Source: Acidimicrobiaceae bacterium (GTDB lineage: Bacteria; Actinomycetota; Acidimicrobiia; Acidimicrobiales; RAAP-2). From it: a stretch of DNA of 64,000 bases. The stretch covers positions 1 through 64,000 of the forward strand of contig PKWY01000027.1 in NCBI GenBank assembly GCA_003132205.1, in the 5' to 3' direction. Position numbers and translations under genes: made by a program. A model generated the notes under the pieces. That model was not told the DNA's origin and searched no databases. It saw nothing but the letters and a program-made list of their open reading frames with translations. This document shows, one piece after another, positions 33,556-41,435 of the stretch. Positions within the stretch are counted from its first letter, which is position 1, and each line of letters opens with the position of its first letter.

Positions 33556-34254
33556 TCACGAACCTTCGACGTCCTCATCAGAGAGCACGTAGTAGCCCAC
33601 ACCGGGCACCGTTCGGATGATCTCTCCCGTCTCGTCGTTCAGTTTCTGGCGCAGGCGGTGGACGTAGGCGTGGACGTACTGGGCCTCCTTGCCGTAACCA
33701 ACGCCCCAAACGGCACTCAGGATCATCTGGTGGGTGCACGTTCGCCCGGCGTGCCGGGCTAGGAATGACAAGACTTCGAACTCTTTCGTGGTCAATTGAA
33801 TATTCTCGCCCCTGAGATTCACTTCGTGATGAACCAGGTCGAGTTCTAGTGGCCCGCATCGCACGAGCGCAGGACCAGCGTTGTCCGAGTTCGAAATCCG
33901 GTTTCGCACGACGACTCGTATTCGAGCCTCGAGTTCAGCCATGCTGAACGGCTTGGTCACGTAGTCGTTGGCGCCGCCGTCGAGAGCGGCAACCTTCCGA
34001 TTCTCCGCCCCAGTGGCGGAAAGAATGATGATGGGGACGTCGCTCCACTGGCGAATCCTCTTACACACGGTCAGGCCATCGATATCTGGAAGGCCAATGT
34101 CCAAGATCACCACGTCAGGCGAAATCAAGGCAGTTTGAGATATCCCGTGTTCGCCCGTTTCGGCAGTTGCGACCTCGTGCCCGCCCGCCTTGAGTCCGAG
34201 GCGCAACGCCCGCAGTAGCGACTTGTCGTCGTCAATAACCAATACCTTCGCCAT
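33556..34254 (-). CDS. kdpE: KdpE-like response regulator (OmpR family)
   Basis: A 232-residue regulator. The receiver domain has acidic pocket IDDD at residues 7-10, phosphoacceptor Asp52 (VVILDIGLPDIDG) and KPFS Lys. The winged-helix DNA-binding domain covers about 130-225 (LTTKEFEVLSFLARHAG, GYGKEAQYVHAYVHRLRQKL, GVGYYVL). It would bind direct repeats in the kdp promoter region and switch on potassium uptake when K+ is scarce. The kinase gene ends 2 bases before its start, so the pair is one operon. Function assigned from the location opposite kdpFABC as well as from KdpE-like sequence. Confidence 0.88.
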   Translation of the reverse strand: MAKVLVIDDDKSLLRALRLGLKAGGHEVATAETGEHGISQTALISPDVVILDIGLPDIDGLTVCKRIRQWSDVPIIILSATGAENRKVAALDGGANDYVTKPFSMAELEARIRVVVRNRISNSDNAGPALVRCGPLELDLVHHEVNLRGENIQLTTKEFEVLSFLARHAGRTCTHQMILSAVWGVGYGKEAQYVHAYVHRLRQKLNDETGEIIRTVPGVGYYVLSDEDVEGS

Positions 34255-34256
34255 AA

Positions 34257-35729
34257 TCAGAAGTGCTTCGAATCAGTACTGCCATCTGGGAGCATGGAGA
34301 ACATGAACTTGGCGCCTCCACCGGGGGCGTCGTCGCACCAAATCCTCTCCCCATGGGCCTCGACGAAGGTCTTGGCGATGGTGAGTCCCAGACCGGCCCT
34401 GCCACCCGTGTCGAACTTCACAAATCGGTTGAAGATCGATTCACGATCCTCGAGTGGAACGCCCGTGCCTTTGTCCGACACCGAAATGATGACCCGCCCA
34501 CCTCGAAGTTCACTCTCAATCGTGATGACGTCGTCCTGGGGAGAATGACGAAGCGCGTTGTCGAGAAGGTTGACGAGCACCTGGACCATGAGCACGCGGT
34601 CGACGCTCACATCCGGCAGCGAACCTTCAGCGCACGCGCGAATCCGGTCGCGCTTAAGGCTCGATCCCATCACGGACACCGCCTCATCAATCAAGTCCTT
34701 CACCGGCGTCGAGGTGCGGTTGATCTTCAGGACGCCAGCCTCAATTCGGGTCATGTCGAGCAGGTTAGTGACCAGTCGCGTGAGACGATCCGATTCGATC
34801 TCGATCAATTCGTGCAGTTCTTGAGTGTCCTCCGTTGAAAGTATATTTGCTCGGTTGACCAATGTCGATGAGGCGACCTTGATGGTGGCGAGAGGTGTGC
34901 GAAGGTCGTGTGAGACAGCACCCATGAGCGCATGGCGCAGTCGATCAACCTCCTCAAGAAACTGGGTTCTCAAGGCTTGCTCGCGAAGATGAGCCCTCTC
35001 CATGGCGAGGGCCGCGTCGTTGGCAAAGGTGATAAGTACAGTCCGATCGGCGTCAGATATCGGTCGACCCTTGAGCACGAGGAGACCCGTTGGCCGACCC
35101 GACGATGAGAGCGCCACTGTTCGTAGGGCTCCGGTCGTACCGAGGGCGGTTGAGATGCTCACCGACAGTCCGGAGTGGGGGTCGAGCTGATTCAGCTCTT
35201 CAGGCGTCAGGGCGTTGCCGACTGACGCGGCGATCTTCAGTTTTTCGTCTTCGAGAACGAATAGGGACACTCCATCGAATTCAAAGATGTTCTGAACCGC
35301 GCGAACGACCGTGTTCAACAAGTCATCGACCGACCTCTCCTCTACGAGCAGTTCTGACAGCTCGTAGACACGTCGCATGTTCTCTGCACTGCGGTGGGCT
35401 TGGACTCGCGCCACCTTGAGGTCTGAGACCACGTGAGCGACGAGCGCTACGACGATCAGGTAGACGCCGAGTCCTACCCAGTTCTGGGTCGATCCAATCG
35501 ATAGCGTGCCGTAGGGACGGATGAAGTAGAAGTCCAGAAGAAGCGCGCTGAAGACGACGGTTGCCAGACCGGCTGCGAGACCACCCGTGACGACTCCGAG
35601 GATCACGGGGATGACGAATATCAGGGTCACCGTGGCGACGCCGACGTGATCGCGCAGGGAGACAAGGATGAGCGCTAGCACCAAGGCGCTGGACATCCCC
35701 AGAGTCAGACCAACTAGGCGTCCACGCAC
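34257..35729 (-). CDS. KdpD-like short sensor kinase (DUF4118-GAF-HisKA-HATPase)
   Basis: A 490-residue membrane histidine kinase lacking the KdpD-specific N-terminal and UspA domains. Four membrane segments (about 5-105, DUF4118 type with DFYFIRPYGTLSI) are followed by a GAF region (150-250), the H-box LMGAVSHDLRTPLATIKV, N-box LLDNALRHSP and G-boxes SDKGTGVP and GLGLTIA. It is cotranscribed with kdpE (2-base gap) and faces the kdp structural genes across a 118-base promoter region. It is a second sensor next to the full KdpD at 41436; both may feed the one KdpE. Confidence 0.87.
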   Translation of the reverse strand: MRGRLVGLTLGMSSALVLALILVSLRDHVGVATVTLIFVIPVILGVVTGGLAAGLATVVFSALLLDFYFIRPYGTLSIGSTQNWVGLGVYLIVVALVAHVVSDLKVARVQAHRSAENMRRVYELSELLVEERSVDDLLNTVVRAVQNIFEFDGVSLFVLEDEKLKIAASVGNALTPEELNQLDPHSGLSVSISTALGTTGALRTVALSSSGRPTGLLVLKGRPISDADRTVLITFANDAALAMERAHLREQALRTQFLEEVDRLRHALMGAVSHDLRTPLATIKVASSTLVNRANILSTEDTQELHELIEIESDRLTRLVTNLLDMTRIEAGVLKINRTSTPVKDLIDEAVSVMGSSLKRDRIRACAEGSLPDVSVDRVLMVQVLVNLLDNALRHSPQDDVITIESELRGGRVIISVSDKGTGVPLEDRESIFNRFVKFDTGGRAGLGLTIAKTFVEAHGERIWCDDAPGGGAKFMFSMLPDGSTDSKHF

Positions 35730-35788
35730 TCTCTCATTGTGGCACTACTGGACGCGTGACGACGACTGGTATCGAAATGAAGGAATTA

Positions 35789-35813
35789 TTAAGACCACGC
35801 TTCGACTTTTAAG
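35789..35813 (+). promoter_or_regulatory. kdp promoter region with TTAAG direct repeat, two helical turns apart
   Basis: TTAAG starts at 35789 and again at 35809, within an AT-rich stretch (35775-35835) between the divergent kinase and kdp operons. A 20-bp period on one DNA face is normal for OmpR-family regulators such as KdpE, but the exact motif in this lineage is unknown. Confidence 0.4.
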
Positions 35814-35847
35814 GATTTGTTGAGAATCTTCCAAGAATAATTGCTCC

Positions 35848-35931
35848 ATGGCAGATATCTATTCACTACTGGGCATCGTTGGGTTCACTCTCACGATGCT
35901 CGGACTTGTTTGGGCCTTGGACCGCGTATGA
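35848..35931 (+). CDS. 27-residue membrane peptide upstream of KdpF
   Basis: ATG 35848 to TGA 35931. The peptide is one hydrophobic segment (IYSLLGIVGFTLTMLGLVWA) ending LDRV, and its stop overlaps the kdpF start (ATGA). A short single-span peptide with a C-terminal basic or acidic turn in this position is seen upstream of kdp operons in several phyla, so it is probably a real, translated subunit-like or leader peptide. Function unknown. It is too short for most gene finders and easy to miss. Confidence 0.65.
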   Translation: MADIYSLLGIVGFTLTMLGLVWALDRV

Positions 35932-36017
35932 CGCTCACCCAAGACATCCTTTTAGCAGTGGCGGTAGTCATGTTCTTGTACCTTGGCTACGCCATGTTCA
36001 AGCCGGAGAAGTTCTAA
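35928..36017 (+). CDS. kdpF: KdpF, small stabilising subunit of the Kdp potassium ATPase
   Basis: A 29-residue single-span protein, ATG 35928, ending MFKPEKF; the PEKF tail is the KdpF signature. It sits at the lipid interface of the KdpABC complex. The stop codon is immediately followed by the kdpA start at 36018, so translation is coupled. Confidence 0.85.
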   Translation: MTLTQDILLAVAVVMFLYLGYAMFKPEKF

Positions 36018-37706
36018 ATGTCCTTCTTCCTCACACTTGTCCTGCTCGTCGTTACCGTCGGGCTCACATGGCGGTACCTAGGTTCCTACATGGCGGCAGT
36101 CTTCGAGGGCCGAGTCCATTTTCTCAAATTCATTGAGCGGCCTGTTTACCGCCTGCTCGGGACGAGCCCCGAGCAGGAGCAGACGTGGAAGCGCTACGCC
36201 GGTGCGGTGATCATCTTCTCGGGGGTCTCGATACTTTTCACGTACGTGATCCTTCGAATCCAGGGCTCGCTGCCACTTAACCCGCAGCACCTGGGCGGGG
36301 TCGGCTCGGCGTTGAGCTTCAACACTGCTTCATCCTTCGTCACGAACACCAACTGGCAGAACTACGGCGGAGAGACGACGATGTCGTACTTCTCCCAGAT
36401 TGGGGCTCTCACGGTCCAGCAGTTCGTGTCGCCCGCGGTGGGCATCGCCGTTGCGATGGTGGTGGTGCGAGGATTCTCGCGTCGCAACTCGTCGACCATA
36501 GGCAACTTCTGGGTCGACATTACCCGTTGTTTGTTCTACATCATGCTGCCGATTGCGTTCTTCTTCGGCATCATCTTCGTCGCCCAGGGCGCTGTCGAGA
36601 CTTTGGCGGGAACGGCCACGATCCACGACGTGCTCAATCAGGTGACCCAGACCATGGCACGTGGGCCCATAGCGTTCATGGAGACGATCAAGCAACTCGG
36701 TACGAATGGCGGTGGTTTCCTTAACACGAACTCCGCCACGACCTTTGAGAACCCGACGGGTCTCACCAACTTCCTTTCCATGTATCTCATACTTGCGATC
36801 CCGGTAGCTCTCACGTACACCTTCGGGAAGATGGTGGGAAGTATTCGCCACGGTGTGGCGCTGCTGTCGGTGATGGTGATCCTGTTTGGCGTGTGGGTTG
36901 GTTTCGCGAGCTACGGCGAGCACCAGAACAACCCGGCCGTCGCGGCCGCCGGCATTCACTCGACCGTCGGAAACACCGAAGGCAAGGAAGTTCGTTTCGG
37001 CGATACCTCGACGGCCTTGTTCGGCATCACTTCGACCAGTACGTCGACGGGGTCGGCCGACGCTTCCTACGACTCGTTCACTCCCGTCGGTGGAATGGGC
37101 CTGCTCACCGGAATGATGTTGGGCGAAGTCACCCCGGGCGGGACGGGCAGCGGGCTCTACACCTTGCTGCTCTACGCCATCATCGCGGTGTTCATTGGCG
37201 GGCTCATGATCGGGCGCACGCCGGAGTATCTGGGAAAGAAGATCCAAGCCAGAGAGGTGAAACTTGCGGGCCTCGGGGCCCTGGTGATGCCGATCGCGGT
37301 GCTGATCATCACCGGGCTCGCCGTATCGCTTGCTGCGGGTAAGGCCGGTCCGCTCAATGCCGGCCCCCACGGATTCTCTGAGATCCTCTACGGACTCACT
37401 TCGCAGGGAAACAACAATGGCTCCGCCTTTGGCGGGCTCACGGGCAACACACCCTTCTACAACATCATCGGCGCGATCGACATGTTGGTCGGCCGCTTCG
37501 CGATCATGATCCCGGTGCTCGCCCTCGGAGGTGCGCTCGCTCAGAAGAACGTAGTTCCCGAGTCCCTCGGTACCTTCCGAACGGACAACGGGATGTTCGT
37601 GGGACTCACCATTGGCGTAGTTCTCATCATTGGCGGGCTGACCTTCTTCCCGGCAATCTCTCTCGGACCAATTGTCGAACAACTTAGCCACGCGAGGTTC
37701 TTTTAA
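36018..37706 (+). CDS. kdpA: KdpA, potassium-binding and translocating subunit
   Basis: A 562-residue polytopic protein related to K+ channels with four P-loop repeats. The stretch [19 protein letters not shown] is the best-known KdpA selectivity-filter region, and further conserved segments are [20 protein letters not shown] and [15 protein letters not shown]. It carries K+ through the membrane while KdpB supplies ATP hydrolysis. Length is normal. Stop and the next start share one base, TAATG. Confidence 0.95.
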   Translation: MSFFLTLVLLVVTVGLTWRYLGSYMAAVFEGRVHFLKFIERPVYRLLGTSPEQEQTWKRYAGAVIIFSGVSILFTYVILRIQGSLPLNPQHLGGVGSALSFNTASSFVTNTNWQNYGGETTMSYFSQIGALTVQQFVSPAVGIAVAMVVVRGFSRRNSSTIGNFWVDITRCLFYIMLPIAFFFGIIFVAQGAVETLAGTATIHDVLNQVTQTMARGPIAFMETIKQLGTNGGGFLNTNSATTFENPTGLTNFLSMYLILAIPVALTYTFGKMVGSIRHGVALLSVMVILFGVWVGFASYGEHQNNPAVAAAGIHSTVGNTEGKEVRFGDTSTALFGITSTSTSTGSADASYDSFTPVGGMGLLTGMMLGEVTPGGTGSGLYTLLLYAIIAVFIGGLMIGRTPEYLGKKIQAREVKLAGLGALVMPIAVLIITGLAVSLAAGKAGPLNAGPHGFSEILYGLTSQGNNNGSAFGGLTGNTPFYNIIGAIDMLVGRFAIMIPVLALGGALAQKNVVPESLGTFRTDNGMFVGLTIGVVLIIGGLTFFPAISLGPIVEQLSHARFF

Positions 37707-39766
37707 TGTCTACTGTCCTTACTCAGCCAACTTCTGAGTCGACTCCACACGGCGTTGCGCAAGCTCGAGGCCTCTTTGACCGCCAGATCCTGCGTCAGGC
37801 GTTCAAGGATTCATTCAAGAAGATGGATCCTCGGATTCAGGTCCGCAACCCGGTGATGTTTGTCGTACTCGTGGGTTCGGTCATCACCTTGATCGAGGCC
37901 TTCGCCCACCCGAGCACGTTCACGTGGTCCATCACCGTGTGGCTCTTCCTCACCGTGATCTTTGCCAACTTCGCCGAAGCAATGGCCGAAGGGCGCGGCA
38001 AGGCGCAAGCTGACACGCTTCGAAAGATGCGGTCCGAAACCGAGGCTCGTCGACTGCGCGATGACGGGACCGAGGAGCTGGTGCCGGCGGCGGACCTTTC
38101 GAAGGGCGACCTGGTCGTCTGCGAGGCCAACGACATCATTCCCTCGGACGGAGAGATCATCGAGGGAATCGCGTCGGTTGACGAGTCCGCGATCACCGGG
38201 GAGTCGGCACCCGTGATACGCGAGTCCGGAGGTGACCGCTCGGCGGTTACGGGCGGCACCAAAGTCCTCTCCGACCGGATCGTGGTGCGGATAACCGCCG
38301 AGCGCGGACACACGTTCATTGATCGGATGATCTCATTGGTCGAGGGGGCGAACCGGCAGAAGACGCCGAACGAGATCGCCTTGACGATCCTGTTGGCGGT
38401 GCTCACGATTGTCTTCATTCCCGTCGTCGTCACCCTTGAGCCGTTCGCGGGTTTCGCCGGGGCCACCGTCTCTGTGGTGGTTCTGGTGTCTCTCCTGGTG
38501 TGCCTGATACCAACGACCATTGGTGCCTTGTTGTCGGCCATCGGGATTGCGGGAATGGACCGCCTGGTGCAACGCAATGTGCTCGCCATGAGCGGTCGAG
38601 CCGTCGAGGCCGCTGGCGACGTGCAGGTGTTGCTGCTCGACAAGACCGGCACGATTACCCTCGGCAACCGGATGGCGGCCAACTTCTTTCCGGTGACGGG
38701 TCACACGGAGCAGGAAGTCGCCGATGTTGCGCAGCTCGCTTCGCTTGCCGACGAGACGCCGGAAGGTCGATCCGTGGTGGTTCTCGCGAAGGAGAACTTC
38801 GGAATCCGCGAGCGCCAACTTGATCCCGCACACGTCTTCGTGCCCTTCACCGCGACGACGCGCATGTCTGGACTCGACATGGGTCAGCGCCAGATTCGAA
38901 AGGGCGCCGCCGAGTCGGTGAAGAGGTGGGTGAGCGAGCAGGGTGGCACGATTCCCGCCGACCTCGACGCAATCGTTGAGAGGGTCTCGCGAGCCGGTTC
39001 GACGCCGTTGACGGTGACCGACGGCCCTGAGATCCTCGGCGTCATCGAGTTGAAGGACGTCGTGAAGCAGGGGATCAAGACGAAGTTCGAAGAGATGCGC
39101 CGAATGGGCATACGCACGGTGATGATCACGGGTGACAACCCGTTGACGGCCGCGGCGATCGCCCAGGAGGCGGGCGTCGACGACTTTCTCGCTGAGGCCA
39201 CGCCGGAGGCGAAGATGGCTCTCATCAAGCAGGAGCAGGAGGGGGGCAAGCTGGTCGCGATGACCGGCGACGGGACGAACGATGCCCCGGCGCTCGCTCA
39301 GGCGGACGTTGGCGTTGCAATGAACACGGGAACCACCGCGGCCAAGGAAGCGGGCAACATGGTCGACCTCGACTCCAATCCGACGAAGCTGATTGACATC
39401 GTGGAGATCGGCAAGCAGTTGCTCATCACCCGGGGATCGCTGACGACCTTTTCGATCGCCAACGACATCGCCAAGTACTTCGCGATCATTCCCGCGTTGT
39501 TCGTCTCCACGTACCCCCAACTTGGTTCGCTCAACATCATGCGCCTTCACAGTCCAGAGAGCGCGGTCTTGTCGGCCGTCATCTTCAACGCCCTCGTGAT
39601 TGTGGCCCTCATCCCGTTGGCTCTTCGCGGGGTCAAGTTCCGAGCCGCTAATTCAGCGGCGATCCTGCGGCGAAACGTCTGGATCTATGGAGTTGGCGGT
39701 GTCCTCATCCCCTTCGTGTTCATAAAGCTCATCGACCTCGTGCTCGTTTCGTTGCACGCCTATTAA
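37706..39766 (+). CDS. kdpB: KdpB, catalytic P-type ATPase subunit
   Basis: A 686-residue type IA P-type ATPase. Landmarks: actuator [16 protein letters not shown], phosphorylation motif [15 protein letters not shown], nucleotide domain TRMSGLDM and KGAAES, hinge [18 protein letters not shown] and VAMNTGT. The membrane segments and length are as expected. It forms the pump with KdpA, KdpC and KdpF at high affinity for K+. KdpC starts 14 bases after its stop. Confidence 0.95.
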   Translation: MSTVLTQPTSESTPHGVAQARGLFDRQILRQAFKDSFKKMDPRIQVRNPVMFVVLVGSVITLIEAFAHPSTFTWSITVWLFLTVIFANFAEAMAEGRGKAQADTLRKMRSETEARRLRDDGTEELVPAADLSKGDLVVCEANDIIPSDGEIIEGIASVDESAITGESAPVIRESGGDRSAVTGGTKVLSDRIVVRITAERGHTFIDRMISLVEGANRQKTPNEIALTILLAVLTIVFIPVVVTLEPFAGFAGATVSVVVLVSLLVCLIPTTIGALLSAIGIAGMDRLVQRNVLAMSGRAVEAAGDVQVLLLDKTGTITLGNRMAANFFPVTGHTEQEVADVAQLASLADETPEGRSVVVLAKENFGIRERQLDPAHVFVPFTATTRMSGLDMGQRQIRKGAAESVKRWVSEQGGTIPADLDAIVERVSRAGSTPLTVTDGPEILGVIELKDVVKQGIKTKFEEMRRMGIRTVMITGDNPLTAAAIAQEAGVDDFLAEATPEAKMALIKQEQEGGKLVAMTGDGTNDAPALAQADVGVAMNTGTTAAKEAGNMVDLDSNPTKLIDIVEIGKQLLITRGSLTTFSIANDIAKYFAIIPALFVSTYPQLGSLNIMRLHSPESAVLSAVIFNALVIVALIPLALRGVKFRAANSAAILRRNVWIYGVGGVLIPFVFIKLIDLVLVSLHAY

Positions 39767-39779
39767 GAGAGAGTCTCAG

Positions 39780-40376
39780 ATGCTCGTACATCTTCGTCGT
39801 TCATTGGTATTGGCAGTTATCTGCATGGTCGTGTTTGGTTTCCTGTACGCGTTCGCCGGCACTGGTGTGGCCCAACTGCTCTTCAAGAATCAAGCCAACG
39901 GATCAATCTCGGCCAACGGTTCAACACTGATTGGACAGAACTGGTCGAGTCCCAAGTGGTTTCATGGTCGCCCCGACGACACCGGCCCTTACGCGGCGAA
40001 CCCCAAGAACAACGTCTCCGGAGGGGACAACCCGTTGGTCGCTAATGGCGTCAGCGGGGAGTCAGGGGCGACCAACTTGGGACCGCGGTCGAAAGTCCTG
40101 CTTGCCGACACCAAACAGCTGGTTGCGTACTGGCACAAGCTGGGCGTCAATCCGACGCCCGACCTGGTGACCACGTCGGGGAGCGGTTACGACCCCGATA
40201 TTTCGCCCCAGGACGCCATCGTTCAGATTCCCATGGTGTCCAAGGCAACCGGTATCGCGCCGTCGCGACTTAGGACGCTCATTACCAAGGAGAGCCATGG
40301 TGCCGAATGGGGCTTCCTCGGAAGCAGTTACATCGACGTGCTTCAACTGAATCAGGCGCTCGCGAAGTTGAGCTAG
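39780..40376 (+). CDS. kdpC: KdpC, assembly and ATP-affinity subunit
   Basis: A 198-residue protein with one N-terminal membrane helix (about residues 8-32) and a soluble domain. Conserved parts: GSTLIGQNW, FHGRPDDTGPYAANP, SGATNLGPRSKVL, TTSGSGYDPDISPQDA and VNTHT-like VLQLNQAL. It completes the KdpFABC complex. Length matches the family. The operon continues with a sensor-like gene 68 bases on. Confidence 0.93.
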   Translation: MLVHLRRSLVLAVICMVVFGFLYAFAGTGVAQLLFKNQANGSISANGSTLIGQNWSSPKWFHGRPDDTGPYAANPKNNVSGGDNPLVANGVSGESGATNLGPRSKVLLADTKQLVAYWHKLGVNPTPDLVTTSGSGYDPDISPQDAIVQIPMVSKATGIAPSRLRTLITKESHGAEWGFLGSSYIDVLQLNQALAKLS

Positions 40377-40444
40377 TCGGTGATCATCCGGTATCTCGTG
40401 GCGTGGTTCTGTATCTCAGGAAGAACTCAGATGGTCATTTCGTG

Positions 40445-41209
40445 ATGAAGCAGGCGGCGAGTTACATCAAGATGCACCGCGCAGGTTTTGCGGTGCTTGC
40501 GGCGCTCGTCTTGCCGCTTTGCCTCTCGGCGGGTTTCGTTCCGTTCAGAGACTCGTTTACCAACGTGGGCGCAGCACTTTCCTTGGTCGCACTGATCGAG
40601 GCAATCGCAATTCTTGGCAACAGGTTCAGCGGGGTGGTGGCGACGGTTTCGGCGGCGATCTGGTTCGACTTCTTCCTCACGCCGCCTTACGAGCGTTTGA
40701 CAATAAGCCGCCGGCCTGATTTGGAAACGACGATCTCGATCCTGGTCATAGGAGTGATCGTCACGGAGGTCGCGGCGCGGAGCCGGCGCCACCGGCGTGC
40801 CGCGGGAGAAGAGTCACGTTTCGTTGCCATGCTGCACGACGTAACGGAACTCTGTGCCGGGACGACCAAGGCCTCCAAGGTGACCGACTACGTGACGCGG
40901 TCGCTCGTCGATGTACTGGGGCTGCGCGCCTGCCACTTCGAGACCGATATTTCGGGACCACCGCCGGCCCAGATAGAGTTCGGCGGCCACGTCGTGCACG
41001 TCGGGCTCCACTGGCCCGCCGACGAGATTGGAATACCGGGACCCGAAGCCGAGATCCTCTGCCAGTTTCGCGGCGAAACGGTCGGTCGATTCGTCCTGAC
41101 ACCGACGCCGGGTCTTGCTATTTCGCGTGAACGCAGAGTGGTGGCGGTGTCCATGGCGAATCTGGTTGCCGCCCTTCTTCATGAAGAGCGATCGTCGGCG
41201 GCTCGATAA
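40445..41209 (+). CDS. kinase-less DUF4118 membrane protein with a GAF-like C-terminal part
   Basis: A 254-residue protein, ATG 40445 (GTG 40442 adjacent). Four hydrophobic segments at about 15-110 carry the DUF4118 motif WFDFFLTPPYERLTI shared with KdpD proteins. The soluble end (140-254) resembles the GAF domain of the short kinase but there is no H-box or ATPase. It sits between kdpC and kdpD in the same direction. It might be a separate sensor subunit working with KdpD or a regulator of the kinase; it may be a KdpD duplicate that lost its kinase half. Confidence 0.75.
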   Translation: MKQAASYIKMHRAGFAVLAALVLPLCLSAGFVPFRDSFTNVGAALSLVALIEAIAILGNRFSGVVATVSAAIWFDFFLTPPYERLTISRRPDLETTISILVIGVIVTEVAARSRRHRRAAGEESRFVAMLHDVTELCAGTTKASKVTDYVTRSLVDVLGLRACHFETDISGPPPAQIEFGGHVVHVGLHWPADEIGIPGPEAEILCQFRGETVGRFVLTPTPGLAISRERRVVAVSMANLVAALLHEERSSAAR

Positions 41210-41435
41210 CCAGTGGGATCCTGCACGCGAGTGAAGCTCGCTCCACGGCGTGCGTTCGCCGGAACATCGATCGGTGTCCCCGTACGCCTGATTACCGACA
41301 ATCTGGAACTACGTCCCATCGTCGTCGCCACAGTCGAGAAGGGTCAACTGGCCGTCTTGGCAACTTTGAGACTCCAGATTCGGGGCTCTTTGACCCATGA
41401 TTCCCAAACCTCGGGCCAGGGACCATAATTCCCTT

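Noticed and set aside
36330..37691. Long minus-strand frame opposite kdpA
   Set aside because: It mirrors a conserved kdpA gene; composition is low-complexity and charged, with no recognisable domain.
41213..41428. 71-codon frame between the DUF4118 protein and kdpD
   Set aside because: No ribosome-binding site, no hydrophobic or domain pattern, and it overlaps the likely kdpD leader.
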